Assembly (NCBI GenBank): GCA_019918135.1
Contig: WBZZ01002430.1
Span: forward strand, 67,501 to 87,500
Length of the DNA stretch: 20,000 nt
Source of the DNA: Paulinella micropora
Taxonomy: Eukaryota > Cercozoa > Imbricatea > Euglyphida > Paulinellidae
Direction: 5' to 3'
The position numbers were made by a program, and so were the translations under genes. The first letter of the stretch is position 1. Each line of letters begins with the position of its first letter. Below the pieces are notes generated by a model. It was given only the letters and a program-made list of their open reading frames with translations, made no database searches and was not told the origin of the DNA. Positions 9,303 to 17,048 of this stretch are shown one piece after another.

Positions 9303-10532
9303 CTATGTACGGGCCCCGAACCACGCGCTGTCGGCCGCGGCGGCGCCGAAGGCCGACGGCCGGGGCACGGGCTCGGCGGGCCCCGCGCACTCGCCGGCGC
9401 TCCCCAGCGCCTCGTGGGCGGCGCCGGCACGCAGCCACGTCACGTTGGCCAGCAGCGCCGCCTCCGCCTGCTCCGGCGCCAGCCAGGGCGCGCGGGCCGG
9501 GCAGCGCCGCCCCGTCGCCCGCAGGCGGCAGCCCGCGCAGCGCAGGTCGTCGGCCAGGGCGCCGAGGCGGCAGAGCGACGGGCCCCAGTGCTTGGTCATG
9601 GCGTCGCCGTCGAAGCCCGTGTCGCGCAGCCCGTACAAGACCCAGCGCAGGTCGCACAGGGCCAGCAGGCGCAGCTGGTACAGCCACAGGCTGCCGTCCG
9701 CGTGGCGCACCGCCTGCCACAGCCGGGACTCGTGCACGGGGGCGGTGGCGTCCGCCCCCGCCAGCGCCCGGGGCGCCACGCCGTACTCGCGCGCCTGGCC
9801 GGGCGCGGCCCCGTACGGGGTCGTGGGCAGGAACGGGTACAAACCGCGCGGCAGCGACAGCGCCAGCTCCTCGTGCACGTGGCCCACGTGCTCCCGGTAA
9901 CGTTCGCGCCCGTACAACAGGCGCTGGGCCAGGCCCGCCACCTCGGCGGCCGTGGCGCTGGACTTGCCCATCACCGACGCAAACTGCGTCATCAGGCCCC
10001 GGGTCGCGCCCTGGGCCTGCGTCACGGCCCCGCCCAGGGCCCGGATCTCGGCCACCAGGCGGTCGCTGCCGTCCTGCAGCCCGTCCACGAGCCGCTGCGC
10101 GTCCTGCAGGCTGCCGTCCAGGGCGCCGAACCGGGCCTCCAGCTGCTGCGTCAGGCTGTTGAAGTTCTGCCGGATGTCCTGGGCGTCCGTCGCCAGGTTG
10201 GACAGGCGCGTGCCCAGGTTGAGGAGCGCCGCGCTCCTGACCTGGCCCAGCAACCCCTCGACGCTGGTCGTCAGGTTCAGGGTCCGCAGCTGCCCTTCCG
10301 CCAGCAGCCGCTGCCGCTCCGCGATCGCCCCCAGCCCGGTGCCGTTCTTGCGCATGTCCAGCACCTCGGTCAAGAACTGCTCCAGCGCATCCGCGTTCGC
10401 GGCCACGTCCAGGGCGGACCGGGCCACCGTCAGGCGCAGGCTCTCAGCCCCGTCCACCTCGACGAGGCTCGGCTTGCAGAAGTAGTCGTACTGGCGCGCG
10501 TTGGCGGTGCCCCCGGTCCCGACCTTGTACAT
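9303..10532 (-). CDS. foreign GC-rich ORF, 409 codons: coiled-coil N-terminal half, Cys/Trp-rich C-terminal half
   Basis: The whole 1,215-bp GC-rich insert (9311-10525) is one open frame on the minus strand. The start codon ATG (10530-10532) and stop TAG (9303-9305) are supplied by the AT-rich borders, so the insert has neither of its own. Several other frames are also open, as expected at this GC content, so openness alone is weak evidence. The minus frame stands out because its third codon positions are nearly all G or C and its residue mix is protein-like. Residues about 25-190 form a Leu/Gln/Asp-rich heptad-like region (SLTQQLEARFGALDGSLQDA). Residues about 200-400 contain YPFLPTTPYG, LWLYQLRLLALCDLRWVLYGL and a Cys cluster (CRLGALADDLRCAGC). 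There are NGT, NLT and NVT glycosylation sequons. I do not recognise it. It is probably a fragment of a larger gene from a GC-rich eukaryote, captured or mis-assembled here. Confidence 0.55.
   Translation of the reverse strand: MYKVGTGGTANARQYDYFCKPSLVEVDGAESLRLTVARSALDVAANADALEQFLTEVLDMRKNGTGLGAIAERQRLLAEGQLRTLNLTTSVEGLLGQVRSAALLNLGTRLSNLATDAQDIRQNFNSLTQQLEARFGALDGSLQDAQRLVDGLQDGSDRLVAEIRALGGAVTQAQGATRGLMTQFASVMGKSSATAAEVAGLAQRLLYGRERYREHVGHVHEELALSLPRGLYPFLPTTPYGAAPGQAREYGVAPRALAGADATAPVHESRLWQAVRHADGSLWLYQLRLLALCDLRWVLYGLRDTGFDGDAMTKHWGPSLCRLGALADDLRCAGCRLRATGRRCPARAPWLAPEQAEAALLANVTWLRAGAAHEALGSAGECAGPAEPVPRPSAFGAAAADSAWFGART
9306..10530. mobile_element. sharply bounded GC-rich insertion flanked by direct TGTAC
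   Basis: Composition switches abruptly from AT-rich to over 70% GC just after TGTAC at 9306-9310 and back just before TGTAC at 10526-10530. Removing the insert and one TGTAC leaves a near-palindromic AT-rich site centred on GTAC in a spacer of about 50 bp between two divergent viral genes. The TGTAC pair fits a 5-bp target duplication, but could also be microhomology or a chimeric join. The insert ends show no inverted repeats beyond GTAC. Confidence 0.55.
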
Positions 10533-10542
10533 ATTTTATAGT

Positions 10543-10902
10543 ATGTCGGAGTTCAAATACCAAAAGATTGTTTTTCTAAGCAATGATTTTGTGGGAAGCA
10601 AAACATTTAATAAAAATATTCAAATGTCATTCACACCGACCAAAATGAATGTTAAGTTTATTCATTATACGAACGACCAGACGGAAACCAAAAGCAGAAC
10701 TCTTTATATGGACAGAATTGGAATTATCGGCACATTCGCTGATAGTAATATAGCAAACATTTCAAACCTTAGTTATAATTTAGGTGTCGTTGGATGGACA
10801 GACGAACAATATACATTTAAAGTCCTTGAAACTGACAGCGGAAATATTGATACAGGAAATTTAGCGGGAAGAATTGTAGTGTGTTTGGAATTTCTTGCTT
10901 AG
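10543..10902 (+). CDS. small beta-rich viral protein, unknown function
   Basis: 119 codons from ATG 10543 to TAG 10900-10902. I chose this ATG because the frame upstream lies in the GC-rich insert. The sequence (MSEFKYQKIVFLSNDFVGSK...) alternates short hydrophobic stretches with polar turns (YTFKVLETDSGNID, IVVCLEFLA), suggesting a compact beta fold with no membrane segment. It is followed 10 bp later by the ATPase start, so the two are probably co-transcribed, and it heads the virion-assembly block. Its own promoter appears to have been split by the GC-rich insert. This is the only gene in the viral block with a TAG terminator. Possibly a minor virion component by position; no family recognised. 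Confidence 0.6.
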   Translation: MSEFKYQKIVFLSNDFVGSKTFNKNIQMSFTPTKMNVKFIHYTNDQTETKSRTLYMDRIGIIGTFADSNIANISNLSYNLGVVGWTDEQYTFKVLETDSGNIDTGNLAGRIVVCLEFLA

Positions 10903-10912
10903 AATATACACG

Positions 10913-11731
10913 ATGCAAAAAATCAATAATGTCAAGGTGAAGCCTGTAAAAGAAGAGGGGGATGGAAACAAAAAAGCCAAGGGTTATAAATTATTCAACG
11001 AGCCGTATGCCAACACATTTCTACTCGCCCGTAAGAAGAGCGGGAAAACAACAGCACTCTTTGAAATACTGAAACGGACTACAGACAGAAAAACCCGTAT
11101 TGTCATTATCGCTTCAACAATACACAAGGACTACATTTATAAAGCAATGGTAAAGCACTTTAAGAACAGGGGAAACCCAATGGCAATATATACCTTTCTT
11201 AAATCAGATGGTGTAAATGTGATAGACTATGAACTTGACAAACTGAACAGATAGGACGAGCAACACGAAGGAGAAATAAAACAGGACAAAGAGGAAATAG
11301 AGAAACCACAATTTCTTTATTTCGGAAATGAAAAGAAAAAAGAAGAAGGAGGTGAGAAGAAAGAGAGACCAAGTAAGTATATTTCGCCAGAGGTTGTTTT
11401 TGTTTTGGACGATTTAGGAAGTGGATTAAGAGATAAGTCCGTAAGCGATTTGTTAAAAAAGAACAGACACTATAAAAGTAAGGTTATTATGTCAAGTCAG
11501 TATCTGAACGACCTACGGCCAGAAGCCATTAAGCAGTTAGATTATTTATTAATCTTTCCGGGCCAGTCTCAGGATAAAATGGAACTTGTGTATAAACACT
11601 TAGACTTATCTTTTTATTTTGATTATTTTCTTCAAAAGTATCACGAAGCAACAAAGGAGAGATTTCATTTTCTTTATGTCTCAAGTGTTGATGATCAGTT
11701 AAGAAAAAACTTTGCCTATCGCATGAAATAA
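10913..11731 (+). pseudogene. A32-type DNA-packaging ATPase (FtsK/HerA superfamily) with an in-frame TAG
   Basis: From ATG 10913 to TAA 11729-11731 the frame is continuous (272 residues) except for a TAG at 11252-11254. The Walker A region is LLARKKSGKTTALFEIL (about residues 38-54). Walker B is VVFVLDDLG (about 160-168). A downstream SSQYLNDLRPEAIKQLDYLLIF segment matches the conserved sensor region of PLV, virophage and giant-virus packaging ATPases. These pump the genome into preformed capsids. The TAG lies in a charged, poorly conserved linker (KLNR...DEQHEGEIKQD) between the two Walker motifs, so the active site is intact on both sides. Whether the TAG is a mutation, an error, or read through is unknown. 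A nested-hairpin terminator follows immediately. Confidence 0.85.
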
Positions 11732-11737
11732 TGATAT

Positions 11738-11850
11738 TTATCAACTAAACTCTCATTCGTTTCACTCATTCTCGTTTGTTAATAAACATCGTGAAAAAGT
11801 AAAAAACGATGTTTTATGAAACCGCGAAAGCGGGTGAATAAAATATCAAA
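11738..11850 (+). terminator. nested hairpins after the ATPase (copy 1 of the repeat family)
   Basis: Three successive inverted repeats are seen. TTATCAAC at 11738 pairs with GTTAATAA ending at 11785 (one mismatch). AAACATCG at 11784-11791 pairs with CGATGTTT at 11807-11814. TTTTAT...ACCGC-GAAA-GCGGGT...ATAAAA spans about 11811-11845. The region lies between the ATPase stop and the next start. Likely a transcription terminator or 3' processing signal. Confidence 0.6.
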
Positions 11851-11911
11851 TAATATTTTTAGAATTATCTTTTTATTTTTGCTGAAAAGATTTTTAAAAT
11901 CTTTCTGATAT

Positions 11912-12220
11912 ATGCCAGTATCACCAATGATAATTTCACAACCATCAGGATATAACATCGGATGCAATCCATCAATGCCACAGAAGGGAGGAAAAAAGAA
12001 AACTAAGAAGAAGAGTGGGCAAAAGGGAGGAAAGATTAAGTGGGCAAAGGTCGGTAAGACAGCATTTGTAGTGAATAAATTCCTTCGCGATAACAAGATT
12101 ATTTCAAAGACCGCTAATGCCCTTGGCGATGTCGGGGTTCCATATGCGTCTCGTATTGGTTCTACCGCCGCAAAACTTGGTTATGGTAAGCAACGAGGAG
12201 GAGCTGTAAAGTTTCGCTAA
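11912..12220 (+). CDS. short basic virion/DNA-condensing protein
   Basis: 102 codons, ATG 11912 to TAA. After an N-terminal segment containing QPSGYNIGCNPSMPQKGG there is a dense Lys/Gly stretch (KKKTKKKSGQKGGKIKW), then a segment FLRDNKIISKTANALGDVGVPYAS and a C-terminal LGYGKQRGGAVKFR. The 'basic tract, then amphipathic helix, then GYG..R' layout resembles the small core/minor proteins of PLVs, adenoviruses and other virophage-like capsids. Those condense DNA or disrupt membranes after protease processing. Gly-Gly sites here (for example KGGK, RGGA) could be cleaved by the adenain-like protease encoded downstream, but that is inference. Confidence 0.65.
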   Translation: MPVSPMIISQPSGYNIGCNPSMPQKGGKKKTKKKSGQKGGKIKWAKVGKTAFVVNKFLRDNKIISKTANALGDVGVPYASRIGSTAAKLGYGKQRGGAVKFR

Positions 12221-12249
12221 ATGATTTTTCATATAAACGAATTGAAAAT

Positions 12250-12270
12250 ATTTTTTTGTTTGATTATATA
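12250..12270 (+). promoter_or_regulatory. T-tract plus TATA-like motif before the coiled-coil gene
   Basis: An A followed by seven Ts, then GTTT and ATTATATA, ends 2 bp before the start codon at 12273. An almost identical arrangement occurs at 16990-17010 and a looser one at 15338-15356. Candidate late promoter element, by repetition only. Confidence 0.35.
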
Positions 12271-12272
12271 CA

Positions 12273-13556
12273 ATGGTCGCTAAGACTAAGAATGTGAAAA
12301 AGGCAAAAGTCCGTCCACCTCGGGTTAATAGGAATAAGAGCGGGAGGCCTTACATTATCCAGAAGGGTAAAAAATATTATCTTAATTTTGGTAAGAAAAC
12401 AAATGATATGAGCACACTTCAAATCGTTAAGTTGTTTTTGAAATATATTGGTAAACCGAGGCCACAAAGGCAGGGCCGCAAACAAAGGGAAAACATAATC
12501 AAATCTGATTTCAATCGTCTTGAACACGAGAACCGAAACCAGATACAAAGCAACTTACAAAAGAAATATGAGTTAATACATGACGAGGAAGAAAAGGAAA
12601 AGAAGAAGAGGGAAGATGTGATAGAAGAAAAGAAAAGGCTAGAACGAAACGACATAGCAGATGCTAAGGAAAGACAAGATATAATGGATAGGGAACATAA
12701 AAGAGAACTAGCGGATATTAATGAACGACAAGAACAAAAAGCCAGAGAACTAAGAAGGGAGCAAAAACTCATAGAAGATGTAAAATATGAAGAAGACAGA
12801 AAAAATAGGATACAAGCATTACCGCCGCCACCACAATATCAATATATTATGCCACCGCAGCAGGGACAGCCACAAGCACCGCCATTAGGAGCACCACCAC
12901 AAGCACCGCCATTACCTAATTTAGGAGATGAAGCACCATTGAAAACGAAAGAGCAATATGAGGAAGAAAAAAAGCAAAAGCAGAAAGATATTGAAACACT
13001 GAAATCAGCAGGATATACAGATAAGTTCGTAAAAAAGATGAGTCGTAAAGACTTACAAAAAGCCAGTCAAGATATTCAGACGGCTATAGCCACAGCGTCA
13101 TCTTTAGAGGAACAGAAAAAGTTAGCAAAAGAATATAAAGAAAAACTTGAAAAGGAAGAAAAGAGAGCAGAAGAAAAGGGTAAGCATTTTGAAAATTTAC
13201 AAATTAATCAATTTTTAATCTCTGCATTTTCAAAAACTTATCACCCAAACATTACTATAAAAGAGTTAGCACAGGCTTTAAAAAAGAGACTAGATAGTGA
13301 TGGACATAAAAAATTAAATCACAAAGACACTTCAAAGTGGATAATTAACATGATTAAAAGGTGTAATATTGATGTTGGAAATGAAAAGGAAAACGCAAAA
13401 AGAAAAGTAGCGGATTATGCTAGATATGAAGAGTTTATGGGTATTAATGAACAAAAAGGGAATGGAGCGAAGACATTAGAAGAATTAATTGATAAGGTAT
13501 TTTCAATAAAAATAATTAAAAATATCTATCCCGCAATGATTGGAGGCACACAATGA
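12273..13556 (+). CDS. large basic coiled-coil protein with proline-rich middle, unknown function
   Basis: 427 codons, intact. The N-terminus (residues 1-80) is basic with a GRPYIIQKGKKYYLNFGKK segment. Residues about 85-185 form a long Glu/Lys/Arg coiled coil. Residues about 188-225 are proline/glutamine-rich, with a repeated QAPPLGAPPQAPPLP. Residues about 230-320 are a second charged helix region. The last 100 residues look globular (ISAFSKTYHPNITIKELAQAL). It has no membrane or enzyme motif. It sits between the basic virion protein and the protease and overlaps the latter's start by ATGA, so it is translated with the assembly genes. A scaffold, a precursor cleaved by the protease, or a core protein are all possible; I do not recognise it. 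Confidence 0.6.
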   Translation: MVAKTKNVKKAKVRPPRVNRNKSGRPYIIQKGKKYYLNFGKKTNDMSTLQIVKLFLKYIGKPRPQRQGRKQRENIIKSDFNRLEHENRNQIQSNLQKKYELIHDEEEKEKKKREDVIEEKKRLERNDIADAKERQDIMDREHKRELADINERQEQKARELRREQKLIEDVKYEEDRKNRIQALPPPPQYQYIMPPQQGQPQAPPLGAPPQAPPLPNLGDEAPLKTKEQYEEEKKQKQKDIETLKSAGYTDKFVKKMSRKDLQKASQDIQTAIATASSLEEQKKLAKEYKEKLEKEEKRAEEKGKHFENLQINQFLISAFSKTYHPNITIKELAQALKKRLDSDGHKKLNHKDTSKWIINMIKRCNIDVGNEKENAKRKVADYARYEEFMGINEQKGNGAKTLEELIDKVFSIKIIKNIYPAMIGGTQ

Positions 13557-14344
13557 ATAAAAAGGACTTTGTAAAAACTCTAACTAGCAAAATGACTATA
13601 GACCCAAATGTACATAAACAAGTTTCAAATGATTTGAATATTGACGAGGGAATGCCACCAACTACCATACCCCCGAGCGTCGCGGAGACACCGCTACCCC
13701 CGAGCACAAGTTCTGCGGAGCCACAGCAACCACCAAATCTCCAACCAGTTGGAGATAACGAGCAACAGCCAGATCCACAGCAACCACCAAATCTCCAACC
13801 AGTTGGAGATAACGAGCAACAGCCAGAAGAGCAACAGGGTGAGGGGCGGGGACTAATGACTAATGAAATAGACGACATAATGAAAAAATATGGATGGTAT
13901 CTCGGAGCGATAGCCAGTGATGAAATTTACAAGTTGAAGCCAGGAAGCAGAAAGCGATATGGATTTATTATGAATTTGGACAATCACAAACACGCGGGGT
14001 CTCATTGGATCGCCGTATGGATAAGTCTAGATAAAGACAGGAGTGTTGAAGTCTATGACCCATTAGCACTTTACGAGCCAACAGAAGATTTTCAACAACA
14101 AATGAAACAACTAATAGACAAAAGCCATCCCGATAGTTATTTGTTAATGAAGGTCAATCAAGTAAAGCAGCAATCAAACACCTCAGACACATGCGGTTGG
14201 CATAGTATGAGATTTTTAATGGAGCGAGCGAAAGGCAACAGGTTTAAGTTTGCTAGCGGTTATACAGACCTTAAACTTCTTCTTCCGGAGAAATTAAAAG
14301 CACAGAATGTGTATGGTAATTTGATACATTTATTTAAAAGATAA
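13553..14344 (+). CDS. adenain-like cysteine maturation protease (C5/ULP1 fold)
   Basis: 263 codons starting at ATG 13553, in an ATGA overlap with the previous stop. The C-terminal domain (about residues 100-263) has the adenovirus-protease layout. His151 is in GSHWIAVW, Asp169 in VEVYDPLA, and Gln207 and Cys214 in QSNTSDTCGWHSM. The Gln-Cys spacing of seven and the His-acid spacing of eighteen are close to those of adenain. Such enzymes cleave capsid and core precursors at small-residue sites during virion maturation, inside the particle. The N-terminal 95 residues are low-complexity Pro/Gln/Glu with two 18-residue repeats, unusual for the family. A hairpin-rich terminator follows. All expected catalytic residues are present, so it should be functional. 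Confidence 0.88.
   Translation: MNKKDFVKTLTSKMTIDPNVHKQVSNDLNIDEGMPPTTIPPSVAETPLPPSTSSAEPQQPPNLQPVGDNEQQPDPQQPPNLQPVGDNEQQPEEQQGEGRGLMTNEIDDIMKKYGWYLGAIASDEIYKLKPGSRKRYGFIMNLDNHKHAGSHWIAVWISLDKDRSVEVYDPLALYEPTEDFQQQMKQLIDKSHPDSYLLMKVNQVKQQSNTSDTCGWHSMRFLMERAKGNRFKFASGYTDLKLLLPEKLKAQNVYGNLIHLFKR
13721..13828 (+). repeat. 54-bp tandem duplication inside the protease N-terminal extension
   Basis: Two units start at 13721 and 13775, each beginning CCACAGCAACCACCAAATCT. They stay in frame and encode two copies of an 18-residue Pro/Gln-rich unit containing NLQPVGDNEQQP. The units are nearly identical, so the duplication is recent. Confidence 0.85.
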
Positions 14345-14480
14345 TTATCAACTACACTCTCATTCGTTTCACTCATTCTCGTTTGTTGATAACCATCGAA
14401 AACCGATTAATTTTTTCCCAAATAAAAAAACGATGGTTTAGAATAAGTGAGAGTGCGAAAGCACGAAGCGCAATTCTAAA
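14345..14480 (+). terminator. nested hairpins after the protease (copy 2 of the repeat family)
   Basis: TTATCAAC (14345-14352) pairs perfectly with GTTGATAA (14385-14392). AACCATCG (14391-14398) pairs with CGATGGTT (14431-14438). TTAGAAT (14438-14444) pairs with ATTCTAA (14473-14479), around an inner GTGC-GAAA-GCAC (14453-14464). Relative to the other copies, the second stem carries a compensatory change (ACATCG/CGATGT to CCATCG/CGATGG). Confidence 0.65.
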
Positions 14481-14497
14481 CTATCTATAATATATCA

Positions 14498-15309
14498 ATG
14501 GAGTATAAGGGAGGCCGTGCGAGTGGTATCTATTACATAATAGCAAAAACAGAATAACTGGCACAGATAGCGACTTCACACACGAAGTCAATATGAAGGG
14601 GTTAGACAATCCCACACATTGTACAATTCTTCATATCTATGTGCCGAAGTCGTATTGTTCGGTGGCTTCACCATATAATACTTTTACATTATTCGAAGAC
14701 GGGTATGAGGCTTTAATTACGATACCTGAGGGAAACTACACAATGAACAATCTAAAAAATAAGTTGTCGGAGGTGCTAACCGCAGACAGCACAAATAATT
14801 ATATTTATGTTGTATCCAGTAATAATACCAACAAAGACCCAGAGGATGGTAAATTAACATTCAGTGTGTCTGAGAATAAAGGAATTCCACCTCGGTTTAT
14901 ATTTGATGCTGATACCCGTATTCACGAGGTAATGGGTTTTGATAGAAATTCAACATATTTCTTTACTAATGATTTTATTAAATCGCCAAATGTGATTATT
15001 TTAACTGGCGAAAAAACTCTGTATCTTCAATCGGACTTAGTGGGGGAAGGTGATAATCATGTGCTACAAGAAATATACACTGCCAACGAAATTCCATTTG
15101 GAGCCGTTATATACGACGGAAGTGGGTCAGAGTATGGTAAGAAATTATCAACCAGTTCAAATAATGTATATAGGTTTTATCTTACAGACGAAAACGACCA
15201 AGCAATTAATCTTAATGGGTTAGATATTGTTATGACATTATTAATTTACAGAGAGACAAATTATTTTAATTTATTTACATCATTTTTCAATTTGTTAAAG
15301 GTGAGGTAA
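14498..15309 (+). pseudogene. penton-like minor capsid protein (single jelly roll), one frame break
   Basis: The ATG at 14498 reads MEYKGGRASGIYY and then hits a stop. One missing base near 14532 would join it to the main frame, which contains NSKNRITGTDSDFTHEV and is open to TAA at 15307-15309, for 271 codons in all. The SKNR-TGT-SDF motif shortly after the N-terminus, followed by a beta-rich body (IPEGNYTMNNLKNKLSEVL, FIFDADTRIHEVMGFD), is characteristic of PLV and virophage penton/minor capsid proteins. These form the five-fold vertices. It lies directly upstream of the major capsid gene, as usual in these viruses. The 812-nt length is one base short of whole codons, which fits a single deletion. 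Confidence 0.8.
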
Positions 15310-15337
15310 GGTAATTAATTTAATTTTAGAATTATTT

Positions 15338-15356
15338 ATTTTTTTCTATAAATATA
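15338..15356 (+). promoter_or_regulatory. T-tract plus TATAAATATA motif upstream of the major capsid gene
   Basis: An A and T-run followed by CTATAAATATA lies about 42 bp before the capsid start at 15398, in an 88-bp intergenic gap. It resembles the motifs at 12250-12270 and 16990-17010. Candidate promoter of the capsid gene. Confidence 0.35.
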
Positions 15357-15397
15357 TTCTGGCGAATTAGTTAATTTTCACAACTGCCTAAAAAAAA

Positions 15398-16945
15398 ATG
15401 CCAACTCAACACGGCGGAAAATTAGACTTCAGTAAGACTGATTATATCAGCGGTTCGTATGGCCTTAACAAACTTACTCCTCGCGAAGGAGCAGGAAATG
15501 TTGTTGTCACTTCAGCGGGCGGTCAGGAAAGCACATTTGACCTTATCAATCGCCCATTTAACTTGGCAAAGTCGGTGCTGAGTTTCACTTACGCCCCAGG
15601 TGCTTCAGGAGTTGCAGATAGACACAATCGTATTTTTATGGATTGTTTGCGTATGATTAGACAGATTCAACTTCAAACCCGTAGTGGTGTTTATTTGTGT
15701 GATTTGAATAATGTCGGAACTATTACGAAAATGATTTGGAAGCCTGAGACTTCATTGAAGGACTTTTTGACACTTGAGAACCATGGAGCAGGTCTTGCTG
15801 TTGGGTGTATGCTTCAAAAGTGTAATGCTGATGGGCGAGCAACAACAGCCTTTACTGCTAACGTGTATGCTGGACAACAGGCAAGTGTGGCGACTGTAGC
15901 GGGTAGTATTAATACCGATGGTCACCTTCAGGCAACATTAAACCGTTTTGGTAATGCTATTGCTGGGGCTATCGCTCCTCCATCACTTAATGCACGAAGA
16001 CATGATGATACTTTGCTGACAACTGGAGCGGGTGCTTTGTCTGCTGTGAATGTTTCATACACTGAGGCGAAGTATCTTGAGGGAGGTATTGGTGGTGCTA
16101 ACACAGACCCCATTATTTATGTGAAGATTCCATTGTCTATGATTTACAATACTATTTTCGCACTTGATAAGACTATTATGTTTCCTGAAATTCTGACCAT
16201 GAGAATTGTTTGGGCGGCTAGTAACAGAACTGTTTATCACGTTGGTGGTGTTGATGCTAATACAGGTCTTGCTACCACTATTAACACAGCAAATCAAGGT
16301 TCTTTTCCTTGCACCACTAATTCGCAGGTAGCAAACTTAAACTTGTTTCTAGCGGTTGAAACAAACCCTGATGTTATCCAGGCTATTCAACAAAAAGTGA
16401 GCAGTGCCGAAGGTATGTCTTTTACGATTGACTACCCATACTCATACAAAAACACAATTCAGGCATCTACAAGTCAAAACATTATTATGAGGTTCGATAG
16501 AGGACACGGACAGAGAATGAAGAAAATTTACCATTCAGCAGTTAATAATGAAGAAACAAAGAATACCGCGTATGATAACGATAATAGGAATGGTTCAAAG
16601 ATTACTTCCTTCTATACTACCCTTGACGGGTCTAGACTTCAAGAATTTAATATTAGCACTGCAAATACAACCCTTGAAGATTACATGTATCTAAAAAATA
16701 AGATTGAAGGCAGTGCTTTGGTAAATAGCAATGTCTATCAATACAACTGGTTCTGGGTGGATACATTCGACAACACTCGCCCGCTTTTGAGTAAAGACCA
16801 GAATGAAATTAGTGGGCTTGACCTTTCTCAAGAGAGACGCTGGGAGATGATGGCTACTACTGCAAATGTTGGTCTCAATGATTACACTCTTGCTATCACT
16901 AAACGAGAGGTTCAAGTGAAGGCAAATGTTATTACTATTTCATAA
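15398..16945 (+). CDS. major capsid protein (double jelly roll)
   Basis: 515 codons, intact from ATG 15398 to TAA. The N-terminal part reads SGSYGLNKLTPREGAGNVVV and is followed by a beta-strand-rich protein with many Asn/Thr loops. It contains ILTMRIVWAASNR in the middle and SFTIDYPYSYKNTIQAS in the second half. The length (about 500 residues), composition and position right after the penton gene fit the double-jelly-roll capsid protein of Polinton-like viruses, which builds the icosahedral shell as trimers. No signal peptide or membrane segment. It is the longest undamaged viral gene in the window. The family call rests on context plus general resemblance; structure prediction would settle it. 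Confidence 0.8.
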   Translation: MPTQHGGKLDFSKTDYISGSYGLNKLTPREGAGNVVVTSAGGQESTFDLINRPFNLAKSVLSFTYAPGASGVADRHNRIFMDCLRMIRQIQLQTRSGVYLCDLNNVGTITKMIWKPETSLKDFLTLENHGAGLAVGCMLQKCNADGRATTAFTANVYAGQQASVATVAGSINTDGHLQATLNRFGNAIAGAIAPPSLNARRHDDTLLTTGAGALSAVNVSYTEAKYLEGGIGGANTDPIIYVKIPLSMIYNTIFALDKTIMFPEILTMRIVWAASNRTVYHVGGVDANTGLATTINTANQGSFPCTTNSQVANLNLFLAVETNPDVIQAIQQKVSSAEGMSFTIDYPYSYKNTIQASTSQNIIMRFDRGHGQRMKKIYHSAVNNEETKNTAYDNDNRNGSKITSFYTTLDGSRLQEFNISTANTTLEDYMYLKNKIEGSALVNSNVYQYNWFWVDTFDNTRPLLSKDQNEISGLDLSQERRWEMMATTANVGLNDYTLAITKREVQVKANVITIS

Positions 16946-16989
16946 TGGATATGAACAGATTTCTGAGTAAAATATCAATGATTTAAATA

Positions 16990-17010
16990 ATTTTTTTTGT
17001 TTTATATATA
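16990..17010 (+). promoter_or_regulatory. T-tract plus TATATATA motif upstream of the appendage gene
   Basis: An A plus eight Ts, GTTTT and ATATATA, starting 59 bp before the ATG at 17049, almost matches the element at 12250-12270. A short palindrome AACAAA-CTCG-TTTGTT follows at about 17024-17039, between the motif and the start codon. Confidence 0.4.
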
Positions 17011-17048
17011 AACTCGTTATATAAACAAACTCGTTTGTTATACACAAT

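Noticed and set aside
9212..10162. Plus-strand 316-codon ORF starting in AT-rich DNA and entering the insert
   Set aside because: Almost only Arg, Pro, Ala and Gly after residue 35; a shadow frame of the GC-rich segment.
9303..10532. Possible KAR5/GEX1-like nuclear fusion protein
   Set aside because: Considered because of the coiled coil and Cys cluster, but the domain order is reversed and no membrane segment is seen.
9414..10541. Plus-strand 375-codon ORF across the GC-rich insert
   Set aside because: Low-complexity Arg/Gln/Pro/Ala sequence, as expected for the antisense of a GC-rich gene; the minus frame has the coding-like third-position bias.
13516..13878. Minus-strand Cys/Gly/Ser-rich repeat ORF
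   Set aside because: Antisense of the Pro/Gln repeat in the protease gene.
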